Shown here: positions 49,569-61,948 of the stretch, one piece after another
How the letters are laid out: each line of letters begins with the position of its first letter
Numbering within the stretch: position 1 is the stretch's first letter
NCBI GenBank assembly: GCA_963989385.1
Contig: OZ022500.1
Span: 110,897,842-110,961,841 of the forward strand
Source of the DNA: Ctena decussata
Lineage: Eukaryota; Mollusca; Bivalvia; Lucinida; Lucinidae
Direction of reading: 5' to 3'
DNA length: 64,000 nt
The notes under the pieces: generated by a model
What the model saw: the letters and a program-made list of their open reading frames with translations, nothing else
Told to the model about the DNA's origin: nothing
Database searches by the model: none
Made by a program: the position numbers and the translations under genes

Positions 49569-50325
49569 CTAATGGAGACTTGCCAGACCCCTCTTGAAGC
49601 CCTCAAGGGTCTCTGACATGGGGATATACTCTGGTAGGCTGTTCAAAAGTTTAATGCCCGCGGGAAAGAAGGAGTGCAGGAAGACGTCTGTCATGCAGCA
49701 CGGTACCAGATATCGAAGGGCCTACCCTCTTGTACATGTCCCAGTTGGATGTAAGAATCTGGAGGCAGGGATGTCCACTAGTCCATAGGTGATGCGGTAC
49801 ATCATGATGAGCTTGGCATCTTGGCGCCTCTGTTGGAGCGGTTGCCAGCCAAGGTTCTGTATCATCTGGGAGGTGCTACTTGTGGTAGGGTAGTCTCCAT
49901 TTACAAACCGGGCAGCTCGTCGTTGTACCGCCTCCAACTGCTGTCTGCATGATGTGGTGTGTGGATCCCATGCTGATGTGGCGTAGTCAATGACAGGCCG
50001 GACCAATGTCTTGTAGCACTGGGCTTTTACATCCTGGGGACAACTGGAAAGGTTTCTTCTCAGGAAGGCTAGGCTGTTGTTCACTTTCTTAGTGGTAGAA
50101 TCCACATGAGCCTTCCATGAGAGATCCTCCGAAATGGCAACGCCCAAATACTTCCCAGTCGCGGAGATTGTTAGGTCATGGCCATGGATCTTGTAAGCGG
50201 CTTCGATTGGATTTCTCCTTTTGGTCACCCTGACCAATTCGCATTTGCTGGGGTTGAATGACATCTGTCAGTCCTGTTCCCACTCCAAGTCCCTCTGCAG
50301 CGTTGATGTGTCAGCTAGACTTGAG
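49569..50325 (-). pseudogene. Non-LTR reverse transcriptase, C-terminal part (broken)
   Basis: The minus strand encodes the thumb/connection and C-terminal part of a jockey/CR1-like reverse transcriptase: LQRDLEWEQD, stop, QMSFNPSKCELVRVTKRRN, KYLGVAISEDLSWKAHV, YKTLVRPVIDYATSAWDP, VQRRAARFV, LGWQPLQQRR, then after a frameshift near 49735 FFPAGIKLLNSLPEYIP and FKRGLASLH before a stop at 49571-49569. A TGG-to-TGA change and at least one frameshift show that it is dead. Confidence 0.8.
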
Positions 50326-50339
50326 ATCTTGAGGTATAG

Positions 50340-50472
50340 GAGGCTATCAAGAGCCACAAGGCTGTAGACAGACCCATCATCGAGTATGCCACTTCAGCAC
50401 GATACCTATACCACATCATGTATCCAACAGTTTGAGGTAGTACAATCTAGAGCAGCCAGATTTGTCTAAGGT
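50340..50472 (+). pseudogene. Reverse-transcriptase fragment on the plus strand
   Basis: Plus-strand remnant encoding RPIIEYATSA and, after a frameshift, QQFEVVQSRAARFV, equivalent to the LVRP-Y and VQRRAARFV motifs in the neighbouring minus-strand element. The two pieces are head to head, so this is a separate insertion. Confidence 0.6.
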
Positions 50473-50521
50473 GACTATCATCATCATCATCATCATATCC
50501 ATTTTAAAGCCCTGTTTTCCT

Positions 50522-51917
50522 CTACCGAGGGTTGGGCTTGTTTGACAAGTTTCTTCGAAGGCGTCCTCTCCACTCAGAACGATTCTGAGGGTCAGCGGAA
50601 TCCATACATAGCTTCTTTCTGTCGTTCATAAGCACTTCATCCCATGTTTTTCTTGGCCTGCCCGGTCTTTTCTGTGCACCCACATTCAGCTTGCGTACTT
50701 CTGCAATCCAGCCTGTGCTGCGCTCTACATGTCCAAACCATCTCATCCCACTGGTTCGGAGCACCACATCTAAGTCCTGGATGCCAAGCTTTGTGAGAAG
50801 GGAGTCTGAGCTAACTTCGTCCTTTGCCTTGACATTGCAGATCCAACGGATCATGGCACGGTCATTACGCCGGAGACGGTTCAGTGTATCCATCTTCATG
50901 GCCCAAGTCTCTGCTGCATGCAGCATCACACTCCTCACGCATGTTGAGTACACCTGACCTCTGGTCAGAATTGGCAGATTGTGAGAAGGGGAAGCAATTG
51001 CCGGAACTTGCCCCATGCACATTTGCAGCGTGTGATCACAGCTAGCTCGCAGCCACCTCCTGCAGACAGCATGTCTCCAAGGTAGCAGAACTCTGGGACA
51101 ACTTCAAGCTTTTCGTTTCCAACCTCAACCTCTGTATTTTCTCTTTCATCAATGGCCCGAGCAGTCCCAAGGCATCGGGCGCACCTGAACTCAGGGTCAG
51201 GGCGCAAGGGTCCCTTAATGCCACTGCATTTCTTATGCACCCAGCGCTTGCAGCCACCACAGAAGATTGCATTGCTACCTACTCCTGTCTGACAGACACC
51301 ACAAGGGTCCTTTCCAGATTTCTTCAGCACGTCCAGATTAATGCCAGACACCAGAATCTTTGTCTTCCCCATGTTCACACGTAGGCTCTTTTTCTCCATC
51401 TCTGACTTCCATGTCTGCACCTTTACTAGCAGTTCCTCCATAGACTCAGCACTGATCATCAGTCGTCTGCATACAACAGCTCCCATGGACAGCCTGTGCG
51501 AAACTCCCTGGATAGAGCCTCTAACACAATGATGAAGAGTAGCGGGCTAAGTACAGAGCCCTGATGAACACCCACTCCAACACCAAACTCCTCGCTGTAC
51601 CCATCGCCAACTCTTACCCTGCTTCTCACATCCTGGTACATGGACTGGACCAAGCGCACCAGCCACTCGTCAATTCCTAGTTTGCGCATTGCCCACCAGA
51701 TGACTTCCCGTGGCACACGATCGAATGCTTTCTACAGGTCCACAAAGGCCATGTAGAGCAGCTTGTTAGTAGCCAAGTGCTTCTCCTGTAGCTGACGTAC
51801 AATAAAAATTGCATCAGTAGTGCCACGGCCAGGCATGAAGCCACACTGCATCTCATCGATCTCAACTATCACATAGCAAATAGAACCTCCCAAATTATAG
51901 AGGTCATCAGCTGGCAA
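50522..51917 (-). pseudogene. Non-LTR reverse transcriptase with PHD/RING-like finger (broken)
   Basis: Minus-strand relic of a second retrotransposon type. In order: EMQCGFMPGRGTTDAIF, MAFVDL-stop-KAFDRVPRE, GVHQGSVLSPLLF, LLYADD, frameshift, LMISAESMEELL, a C-x2-C-x10-C-x2-C-x4-H-x2-C-x14-C-x2-C finger (CGVCQTG, FCGGCKRWVHKKCSG, RCARC), FCYLGDMLSAGGGCE, frameshift near 51000, TRGQVYSTCVRSVMLHAAET, RWFGHVER and PGRPRKTW. One stop and at least two frameshifts. The zinc-finger insertion between palm and C-terminus is familiar from invertebrate elements often annotated as endonuclease-reverse transcriptase. Confidence 0.8.
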
Positions 51918-52129
51918 ACACTCTTAACAACTGAGAAGAATCCATAGTGATGGTATACCGCATCACTAACAGTCTGGCGGGCATTCCTGCTTTTGGATTC
52001 TCCCACCAAGTCAGATTAGCATCAGTAGGTATCGGTTGGAATTAGAGCTTTATTTGGTTCATATGCTGACGTCCAAGTATTTACCCCCTCCTCTCTGCAT
52101 GCCCTCCCCCTACCCCAAGTGAAAAGCTC

Positions 52130-52334
52130 TATAGACAGCTCCTCAGTGAAGTATTGTGATACATCTCTCCTGAAGCCCTCATGGGTCTCTGACATGGCAG
52201 GGAACTCTGAAAGCTGGTTCCAAAGTCAAATGCCAGAGGAGAAGAAGAAGTGCAGGCAGACCTCTGTACTACAGTACAGTGGAATGTACTGCAGGGCTCC
52301 ATACTACCCGGCCATACCAGAGGTATGTGTTTGA
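52130..52334 (-). pseudogene. C-terminal fragment of a non-LTR reverse transcriptase
   Basis: Minus strand in one frame: YIPLYCSTEVCLHFFFSSGI, stop, LWNQLSEFPAMSETHEGFRR, matching the FFPSGIKLWNxLPE/SETxEGFRR end of these elements. Only the last about 65 residues remain. Confidence 0.6.
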
Positions 52335-52409
52335 GCATATCTGGGATTTGCTTCTTGTCATATCTTTTTCTATGCTAGATTATAAATTTAACACCTGCAC
52401 ACAACAACA

Positions 52410-52410
52410 T

Positions 52411-52452
<42 letters not shown>
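52410..52452. repeat. (GATA)n microsatellite
   Basis: About ten perfect GATA units. A related TCTATCTATCTATC tract lies at 53662-53676. Confidence 0.95.
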
Positions 52453-52453
<1 letters not shown>

Positions 52454-53985
52454 CTCTTGTCTGTTTTCAGCTGTTTGCACATATATATTTAATTTAGCGC
52501 TTAATTATTTTATTATACATTGTGGTCATCATATGTAACTTCCACCTTGTGCTATGATAGCACAAGGTAGACCTGTACCCCGCCTTGTGGTATTTAGTAT
52601 GACCAGTTCTGCTCTGGTATGGGATTTTACCCAACTAATTCCCCCATGGAAAGCCCGAGTTTGTCAAATCTGTTTTGAAATCAGGAAATGAAGAAAAAAA
52701 CTTTATAAAACACATCTGAAATGAGAGGAGGTGGTCTAATATTTATGCTCCGAAAGAAAAATTAGTCTTGAACCACAAGAAAAATGTCTAAATGAAGTCA
52801 GGTTTGTAGTTTAGTGGCAATTTTGCAAAAATGCCACTCTGGCGTTTTGTTCATTTTTCAGCCCAAATGACCTAGAACTGATATGCAGTCAAATATCAGT
52901 TCTAGTCCTAGAACAAATTCCAAAGCAACCCTGAGTTCTTTCTCCCACTTCTGTGCAGTTTTTATAGGGACAATTTGGGGTTTTGGGCCCATGGAGTCAG
53001 TCTTGGTGGGTTTATTTTCAGAAGGTTATTCTTCCTGATCCCCCGTTTCGCCCCTTTTCCAGTTCACAATTAAAATCTGTCCATGTTTATTGATTTGAGA
53101 ACATGTGCTTTTTGATCAAACTGAAAACAGACGCTTGCAGATGCGGGTTGTCCAGACGCTTGTCAAGGGGCACCCTATTGGAGAATCAATACAAGGCAAG
53201 CACCTGGGTGATCAAGACGAGTTTGCGACTGCGCATCTTGTTCTGCACATAAACAAAAACTTTACACTTCCGGATTAGTTCTTTGCACCGAGAAAACTAC
53301 ACTCGCAAAGAAAAGCAAGTGGTGGTTTCTTGGACTCGCAGTCTGTAAATTTTGGTCGCATTTTGCGAGTATGCGAGTCTAAATTCGAACCCTGTTGTAT
53401 ACAGTACCTCTTAATTAGATCTCATCATACTGGTTGAAATGAATGGTCTCACCATGTGTTTTGAAAGCAGTGTCACATTGAACCCTGCGGCTGTCCATTA
53501 ATTTGGCCCATGTACTATAATAAACTATTAAAATAGCTTTTAACTGTCAGTCAATTGCTTGGACAGTGGAGACGATTCTACAGAGACTACATGTCCAGCT
53601 TTTGGAAGAGTGTAGATAAATGCCAACAATTATGCCTGATGATAATGGTCTCATTTTAAAGTCTATCTATCTATCTCTCGTTACTGAGACGATCATTTTC
53701 TGATCTTTACCTCCGGTGTGGTGGGTGGCTAAATTAAGAATTTAGCTCAAGAGAAAAACAAACTTTCGGGGTGGGCCATTAAAACTATTTACAAGAAGCA
53801 GATCAGAGGCATGCTAAAACACATGCCTCTGGACCGATAATCTAAATCTCGATCACCGAAATTTGGGGTCGAAATTCGGCCCCATTCCCAATGCCAAAAA
53901 GTATGTTTTTTCCCCAATTCCAGATGAAAAATTCCCAATCCGACCAAGTCTTTTGGTCCAAGGAATACTGCAGTTGTACATGTAT

Positions 53986-55752
53986 CAGGGCTACAGAAAT
54001 TTTGAAATCCAAATCGGTCCGGACGGCCGATGACGTCATACGAATCCAAAATAGACACAAAAACTAATGACTACACTGTGTATTCCACAATCCAAAAGAG
54101 TCATGAAAACTGATGACTACACTGGAGCGCCGTTATAACGTGGGTGTCCTCGCTGAAGTAGCCATTTGGTCCACATGTTCTTAGTCATCGTGAAAAATGC
54201 GCTTTAAAGCGCAGAGACAGTCAGACTGAAAGTGAAAGTACACATGCTGTACCAATCGGACATCCTCGCCGATCTTCATTTACGGAATTGGCCGAAGTTT
54301 TACGATTGACGTATTTGTCTTGCTGCTTCGGCGGCAAGCCTATGTATTCAGGCAGGTTATGACTTCCTGTCATGCCCACTCCAGTGGAAGACGTTGATTT
54401 GTTCCCAGCTTCGAGAATGGTTCATAATTGCAAGTGGAGAACCAATATATGGAATGCGTCTACGGGGCGCAACTTCGTTTGACTGTTTCTTTTACCTAAG
54501 CACCGAAAAATAGTGACAAGCCACAATCTGGCACACCAAATAATCGAACATGTCGAGCATATTTTGCCTTTTTAAGAACATGAGTTATCATTATTTTTTT
54601 ATTTATTTATCCGGTGTATTTGAATGTTTCTTAATTGTCCACTGTCAAATAAGGTCAAATAACGTCATGCGCAATTCGCGGACATTATGTAAAATATGGA
54701 ATGGACTTGGACTCTGGACTTCGGGCTATGTAAAACCTGGACTTCAGACTTGGTAAAACCTGGACTTTGGACTCTTGAGTTTGTAAAACCTGGACTGAAA
54801 TATTTCAACAATAGTTGTTATGCCTGTACAAACAGTGTAGAGTGTATATCCAAATTAGACTACTGGTTGGAACAGTCTGATCAGGGTCTGTGCCAACAGC
54901 CTTATTTAAAAGCATTTACTGGTTTTACAGACAATGTGTTTGATCGTATTTACAAAAATTGACCTTTTCACTGAAGGTTATCATATGATTGTCAGAACAA
55001 GCAGAATGTAGCGTAACCTCATTGTTACTACAGTTGTGGACGTTGTTAAATGAAGAAAGTGTCTCCAAGTAAGGTACCATCTCCCAAGACCACTAACCAT
55101 AAACCACAAAATACCACAAACATTGAACTACGTGTATTTCAAAAACAAAGCGCTAACTTGGCAAGCCTTTCCATTTAAAAGGAAACTTTATACTGTATTC
55201 GAGTTAATTCCCTTGAAATATGAATATACTTGCAAAAAGGTACCTTCGGACGAATAAAAAAATATTTTTCTGCACGACAAATGACCGGCTAAAAAAACCT
55301 GACCAGCCTGCACATAATCAAGTCTGGTTTAAATTTTCTTTTTGCTGGTCAAATTCTTTCCTTATGCTATCTTTGAAAGTATACAGTAACCTTACGTTGC
55401 ACAGCCCTTTTCCGTGCATCGGCATGTGTATGTGTGTATTACGAGTTGTGCAAAACCTTCGCCGCTGGCCAAAATTGTGACACGTGCTAATTATCAAAGA
55501 TTTCTAAAAACATAATCAGTGTTCGCACCTTGGCAAGACAATCGACACTTTGTTTATCTGTGATAACTTTTGACAGCAGTGCGTGATTATGGATTATAAT
55601 ATCACACATGGCTAAAATCCAGGTAATTATGTCATCATACATCGCAAATTGTGTTTTTTCGGACCGAAAAAACGTGCCCTATGACATCTGAATCGGTTTT
55701 TCGAACTCAAATTCGGTCAGAACCGATAAAAATTCGGATTTCTGTAGCCCTG
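53986..55752. mobile_element. CAGGGCTACAGAAAT TIR transposon
   Basis: 1767 bp with ends CAGGGCTACAGAAAT and ATTTCTGTAGCCCTG. Subterminal AATCGGT/TCCGGACGG motifs appear at the left and AATCGGT/TTCGGTC at the right. No matching target duplication (TGTAT versus AGTTT), so the ends may come from different copies or be altered. The interior has a short tandem repeat, TAAAACCTGGACT (54730-54800). No transposase was recognised. Confidence 0.6.
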
Positions 55753-57014
55753 AGTTTTATCAATGCAAAATGTATTAAAAACCACCTAAAACTAAAAATG
55801 TTAATATGATTTATAACTTTAAAAATCAGAGAGCGTTTATATTTTCAATTTTGTTCATAGAACAACATCAATCTTTCACGATTGCCATCTTTTGTTACCG
55901 GAAACTGGTACCGGGTTTTATCATATACTGTTAGAGTTATTTCCCTTCCAATAGAAGGCGAATAGCCTAGCGATTCGGATGCAATATGTTAATATTTTCT
56001 TTGCTTGAGGGCCAGTGTTGTTGTGGCGAACAATATTTTGACTTATTCTTTTAATTAAAGTCTTCCAATGCTGAAATTTGATAGGAGTTTTCACTAATGA
56101 TCGACGATTTGGCCCTTTTTGCATTTCGTACCGGGATCGATTTTCACAGACATTTTCGGCCATATCCAAACTCATGAACAGGATTAACGGGACATCCAAG
56201 AGTTATTATAGTGATAGTGACATACCCTGGACATTTTGTACTGGCAGGACTGAAAGTTTTGTCATGTTATGCTGTGTGAAAGTCGACTTTCACTCAACTT
56301 CAATACTTTGTTTGCCACATGTAACTATGGTACTTTGCTCTTACATAGCCAGTCATAGCAGTTGAACAGATTCCTATTCCATAGTAACAGCAACCTAACC
56401 AGACTTACTGAGGTGCCTGAGAGTATATTTTTGGACCTCTGATATCTTGTTTTCAGGGATATAGGGAATTTAATCTGAAGGAGGAAGACGGATATTTTTC
56501 TAAGTTCATTTGTCATATTTTGCAACAAAAATATTGAATAAAAATTAAACATCCGGATTGTTCATGAAATTGCATAATTTAAATGATCAGTGAATGATGA
56601 TATGCATACTTGCCACATGCTTACAATGGATAAATTCTAAGTTTTAAGTTTCATTGAATTATTCTCATTTAGTTCACAGAAACTTAAAACCTAGAGTGTT
56701 ATATACTGTTGCCATATTGTAACCCTTTTTTCTAGGTCCCAGTCTTGTCTTCAGTTTGAGAGCAGCAAGATAGGGAAGTTGCCAGTTCAAAGGAAAGAAA
56801 GAAAAACTAAACACATGCAAATATTACTTTTTTTTATTATCTAATATCCCAACTATTTGATAAAATTTATTATGATTCACTATCTGCTATGTCTGCATAT
56901 TGACTGGATTCCACTGAAAATACAACAATACCATGTGTAGACAATGAAAACATCATACATAAAACAATGTAAATTTTCCTAATTGTAGACAAAACGACGC
57001 TATTTTTCCCACTT
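55753..57014. other. No gene recognised
   Basis: Non-repetitive-looking AT-rich sequence between a TIR transposon and a reverse transcriptase. A 5' non-coding exon of ZC3H7 could lie here (for example the minus-strand donor-like gtaaca near 55895), but nothing in the sequence alone fixes it. Confidence 0.3.
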
Positions 57015-58092
57015 CTAAGGGCCCAGGCCCCATTCCCAAAAAGGGGTGTGAGAGCCCTGAAGGGCCTTAAAATCCTCAGCGGTTTTGGCAGGAACTGCCG
57101 AAGAGGGGAGACTATTCAACACAGGAATAGTCCTGGGGAAAAATGAATTTTTCAGGGCATCACTATATGCAAGGCATCTGGTGTATTGTGAGTCATGGGA
57201 TGCCCTAGTCCTTCTCAACTTTGGTGCTGGGGTCAAGTACTTATCCTTCCCAAGGGACACAGTACCAGAATGAATCTTGTAAAAGAAGGTTAAGGAGGAC
57301 TGCTCCCAGCGGGCCTCCAGGGATGGCCACTCAAGCTTGTCCAGCATATCGCCGACACTACTTGTGTTCCGCCATCGCCAGCAGGTCCACCTGGCAGCTG
57401 TTCTCTGCACCTTCTCAACCTGCTGAATCTGAGTTTTATGATAGGGATGCCAAATAGGTGCTGCATACTCTAGTTGAGGGCGAACCAATGTTTTGTATGC
57501 AGCTTCCTTAGTTTGCCTAGGTGCCAGTGCCAAATTGCGCCGAAGAAATCCCATTGTCTTAGTTGCCTTACTTGATATTTCTGAAATATGTTGACCCCAA
57601 TCCAAATTGTCTGTAATCGTTATACCGAGATACTTGGCGGACTGAACCTGTTCCAATCTTTGCTGATGGAGAGAGTAATTAAAGTGTATCTGCTTGCTAG
57701 GGAGGTGCCGAGTCACCCTCATAGAATGACATTTGGCAACATTAAATTTCATTTGCCAATCGGTCTCCCATTGTGCGAGGCTGTTCAGGTCATCTTGCAA
57801 GATCTGGCAATCCATGGGGAAGAAGATATTCCTATACAAAACACAATCATCAGCAAATTGACGAACAGATGACCTGGTGTTGCCTGGAAGATTGTTAATA
57901 AAAATAAGAAACAGGACTGGTCCTAAGACCAATCCTTGAGGGACACCATATAGAACCAGGACTGGATCTGAGGCTTGGCCATCTAAAACCACTTTTTGAG
58001 AGCACTCAGAGACCCATGAAACGATCCACTTTTGAGTAGATCCTCTAATCCCGTAATAATCTAATTTGTACAATAGCCTCCTGTGTGGTACC
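57015..58092 (-). pseudogene. Non-LTR reverse transcriptase (CR1/jockey-like), 3' part, long open frame
   Basis: An uninterrupted frame of about 350 codons on the minus strand: VPHRRLLYKLDYYGIRG, VPQGLVLGPVLFLIF, the catalytic FADD (QFADDCVLYR), WQMKFNVAKCHSMRVTR, KYLGITITDNLDWGQHI, YKTLVRPQLEYAAPIW, VEKVQRTAARW and FFPRTIPVLNSLPSS near the end, then a stop. The 5' part is cut off by a transposon at 58093-60313 and resumes at 60314. The gene is dead, but this half has few lesions, suggesting a fairly recent insertion. Confidence 0.85.
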
Positions 58093-60313
58093 CAGGGTTC
58101 TCACTTGAATTTTAAAAGTAGGAGTCCGGGACTCCCCTTTTTCCAAAAATAGGAGTCCCATCTGAAATGTAGGAGTCCCATCCTGAAAAATTGGAGTCCC
58201 ACAAATTTCTACATGAAATTTAGCTCCAAAAGCCTTCAGTAAAAATCCCAGCAGCAGTGTAGTATTTAGCCACAGTCTGCATGCTTAGTGGTTAACCCAA
58301 TCACGGTTGACAACTTTGCTGTCCTCTTTAATTGCACGCCGGTGGGTCGGGGTTCAGACTCTTTGATAGCCCCTACATAAAGCTATATATTAGTTGGTTG
58401 GGGCCGGATGTTTGTCTGTTTCTTGGCCCACCGGGGTTCAACTGGTGGTCTTCTTTTGCTCCAGTACTCCAGTGGTGTTGCTGACGCCCCAGGGATCTCC
58501 GGGTGTCTCAACAGGTTTTGGCTGTTGAGTCCTCATCCTTGCTTCATCACGGTCTTTTCTTGATCTTAATTGTTGACCGTGATGACTCTCTGATGAGTTA
58601 GGGGACCTCCATACGAGCCGAACTACCAACTAATTGTGTGCACCGCAGCGGAGGGTGAGGGTGAAGGTTTGGGCCCAGTAAAACCGGTTTAAACCCCCCC
58701 AGTAGTTATTACTGACCGTCCCAAGGCGGTACTTTTGTTGCGGTTGCATTTGTTTTATGTTCGGTGCTGTTTAATTTATTGTGTTCTCAGTTTAATCCTT
58801 CTATCATAAAAATAGAAAATAGGTAAAAATAATTGTTAAATGTTTTTTATATAATTTGCTTTGTCCGTTGTAACCCGTCTAAATTATTTAGTTCAATAAA
58901 GATAGCTGAGTTGCCATCTATTTGGGAAAGAGCTGCTGACTCGGCTTATCACTTGTAATTTATTGTTTGTTGGGATGTCTTTGTCAATCTTTCCCTTTGA
59001 TGTTGGGGATAGGGTTTGGGATCTGATTCAGTCAGTTCCTGAAGTGTAGTTACTCTTTAAATTCAGCACTATTCAGTGATGCCCAGTTCACTGCAACATT
59101 GCTTACACTAATTACACTAATTAATATAGCTTATTTCAACCATTTCCACTCCCTCCCCCCCCCCCCTCCCCCCACGCAACTTCGGTGCACCTTACCCCAC
59201 CCGCCAACATCAAACGCTGAAAACCATCCAGACACGACTTTACCTTTCTCAATCTGAGTTTCTGACTGATTGTTAAAGTCAAAATCCAGTTTAATTTACT
59301 CCTGAATGCGTATCTGTCGTTTAATCTGCTGTATATCCCCGCATATTTGAGTCAATTAACGTTCCTAAACTGTCCATGTAGAACTAGCGGATTTCCCAAA
59401 GCGTTATTTATCTACACTGGTACTGGTTCTGCATATCGTGCGCGAGATATGGTGGGAAACAGACTAAAAACGGCAGGAAAGAATTTTAAAGTGCACGAAT
59501 CGAAGATCGCGAAAGCCAATGGTTTCCGAGAACTGCTCCATTTGGCCTTGCTAAAGTATAATACAATTATCTCTGATGATCGTATCTAGGAACCTGAAGT
59601 TACCACTTGCATTTTCCAAGTTAAAAACTGCGTTAATACACAGGTGTAACCCCAATCAAGCACAGCGCACATGCGAAATACAAACAGTCAGAAAATAGAA
59701 TAAGTGCCCCTTGAAAGGCTCAGTCAGAACTTCGGCAGGCAACCTGAATTTTTTTTTTCGCGTGGAAAGTTCCGGGATCCTCTTTATGAGACGTAGTTGC
59801 CCCACACGGGCTCTCATCTCGTTGGCGTGCATAATAATTTTATTTTTCTGGCAAAGCCACCTTCAGACAAGCTGTCAATTAGTGCGATGTCCGACGTCGT
59901 ACTACTGGCCAATCATGCCAGATCAAAGAAGAAATGTTTGTTTATTGATTTTTATTAAAAGCTCGCCAGGATTAAGGTTCGGTTATTAGCGATTTTGAAA
60001 GAGTGTGAAATACTGACACGTGCCCAGCTACTGGTGATTAGCGATGATACCGACATGTTAATGTAGTGGGGGTTACGGAGGTGTGAAATTCCAGGTAGAT
60101 GACAGGTGGCATTTGCGATGATTTATTAATTATCGGTAGAAAGGTATGACAAACGCTTAGCTACTTCACAACTCGTAAAAATTTTAGGAGAATTTCAAGA
60201 AGTACAGCCGGAAACATAACGCGTCCGCGGGAATCCTCGGAAGGCAATTGTTGGCGTCCGGATCAGATTTTTCGCGTCCAGGGACGCCGAATTCGGCGTC
60301 CCTGAGAACCCTG
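58093..60313. mobile_element. CAGGGTTCTCA TIR transposon inserted in a reverse transcriptase, TSD GTACC
   Basis: 2221 bp, ends CAGGGTTCTCA and TGAGAACCCTG, flanked by GTACC on both sides (58088-58092, 60314-60318). Removing it restores the reading DKVPHRRLL of the split reverse transcriptase. Left subterminal TAGGAGTCCC repeats; right subterminal GGCGTCC repeats including the 24-bp palindrome at 60278-60301. A tRNA-like SINE head lies inside. No transposase was recognised. Confidence 0.8.
58270..58380 (+). mobile_element. tRNA-like SINE head inside the CAGGGTTCTCA transposon
   Basis: A box TGCTTAGTGGTTA (about 58287) and B box GGGTTCAGACTC (about 58349). Downstream sequence up to about 58810 may be the SINE body but I cannot delimit it. 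Confidence 0.4.
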
Positions 60314-60480
60314 GTACCTTGTCAAAGGCCTTTGCGAAATCCATAATAATTACATCAGTCTGCTTGTGGCCACCATTACATCAGTCACGATTGTGGCCAC
60401 GATTCCATAATAATTACATCAGTCTGCTTGTGGCCACGATTGTGGCAACAACAACAACGGCACCATCCTCGGCTCGTCAG
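60314..60480 (-). pseudogene. Detached upstream piece of the reverse transcriptase at 57015-58092
   Basis: The minus strand reads HKQTDVIIMDFAKAFDKVP up to the insertion point, which is the palm A motif (D-x-A-K-A-F-D-x-V) directly upstream of VPHRRLL at 58092. Further right the sequence has a local duplication of GGCCACAAGCAGACTGATGT and loses similarity. Confidence 0.75.
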
Positions 60481-61269
60481 TATAAATGACTATCTACATG
60501 AACACCTCAATGACAATTCAGGAGTCAATATGTATGATTTCCAGATCCTGCTGCAGTTAACATTACTGAACATGAATTTAGTGGGTGTCTAATCCAAAGC
60601 ATAATCCACATGCACCTACAGAAAGGCAGAAAATACAGAAGGAAGAAGTTTGTTATACGGAGCTATAAAGATGTCATATAATTACTATATAAGTCCTTGT
60701 AAATATCCCCTACACTGCTTGAAGTTGTTCATACAGTCATCTCTATCAAAAGGCGTGCCGATACGGCAGAATCTATATACCAGGTTAGGGAGAAGCTCAA
60801 ATGGAGCTATATAGCCCGATCGAGCTATATAGCCCGATCGAGGTATAGAAATTGCATTATAATTTGAAGATTCTTCACCTGAATCCATTTTTAATATAAT
60901 TGCAAAATTTTGAGTACTGTGCTTTCAGTATTGATGAAAATCATGTTGGAATGCAAAGCAATTTGTCTTTTCTGCTGTTGCGTTTTTGTGAAAGAACCAC
61001 ATGTTTCCCATTCCCCTGACATTTCTATAAATTATGCCCTTTGCTCCTATTTCCGTAGCACTAAATGGAAGTCAGAGAAATAATGTTTTCACTAGCGCAT
61101 TTTAATAGTTTAATAAAGTGCAATGAAATGTCATGATATTGAGGACCTACAGATCAAAAATGAAGTTACAGCATCAAAGAAATGTTAGTTAAATCTTTCT
61201 TTAAAATCACTGCCCACTGTAAGGAACTTTCTCCTGAGGTCCGTAGGTCAAACGGAAGTTTTGATTCAT

Positions 61270-61948
61270 CAGGGCTCGAAATTTACACTCGTCCGCTCGT
61301 ATTTACGAGTAGCTGATCGGTAAGGACGAGTGGAAATTGTCACTGACTTGCCCTGCCGGACGAGTAGGTTTTTCCTCCATGAAAATTGTCTAGAATCATG
61401 CCGTTCAGGAAAAGCACTTTACAAATCGATCAAATTACAGCAAACAAATATTGACTGTAACGCAAAAAGCATGAAATCCCGCATCGTGTAATCTAAAAAT
61501 GAAAACGGAAATGGCAAACTGTAAATAAACGGTGCGCCTGCGTATATCGAACATCGACCCGATGAGGATTCGCACCAACGCGGTTTCGCCTAAGTTGTTT
61601 GCGCTTTATAACTGCACGATTACAAATGCATAATCCAACTCAAATAGTTGTATAGGACGTTATTTTCACGTCCTCTCTTGAATAAAGCAGAAAAAATCTA
61701 CTTTGGTGCAGAAATCTTTATTAACGAAACCTCTTTGGCAAAACCTGAATTGGGACGAAACCATATACCTACGGAAAGTACCGGAAATAACCGAGTGAAA
61801 ATGAAATTGAAAGTAGAATACATTCGAGGGAAAAATGAGTGATATCAGACAGTTTTTAAGGACGAGTAGATTTTTGAAAGGACGAGTAAAAAATTGAAAG
61901 CACTTGCCCTGCAGGACAAGTATGTTCACAAAAAAATTTCGAGCCCTG
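61270..61948. mobile_element. CAGGGCTCGAAATTT MITE, TSD TTCAT
   Basis: 679 bp, ends CAGGGCTCGAAATTT and AAATTTCGAGCCCTG, flanked by TTCAT on both sides (61265-61269, 61949-61953). GACGAGT and CTTGCCCTGC motifs recur near both ends. Nested in the TATAC element. Confidence 0.8.

Larger units (their letters stand above)
47786..53394. mobile_element. CAGGGTTTGAAATT TIR transposon, 5-bp TSD TTGTA, with nested insertions
   Basis: 5609 bp between CAGGGTTTGAAATT and AATTCGAACCCTG, flanked by TTGTA on both sides (47781-47785, 53395-53399). The left subterminal region repeats ACTTGCTAAA, the right repeats GCAAGT and GCGAGT. The inside is largely decayed reverse-transcriptase fragments and palindromes. 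hAT-like by its end sequence; hAT groups with 5-bp duplications are known. No transposase was recognised. Confidence 0.7.

Noticed and set aside
55860..56400. Possible 5' non-coding exon or promoter of ZC3H7
   Set aside because: Only a weak donor-like sequence; nothing ties it to the gene without transcript data.
59347..59989. Two plus-strand frames of 80 and 92 codons within the GTACC-flanked transposon
   Set aside because: No recognisable motif, no homologous second copy and no splice context.
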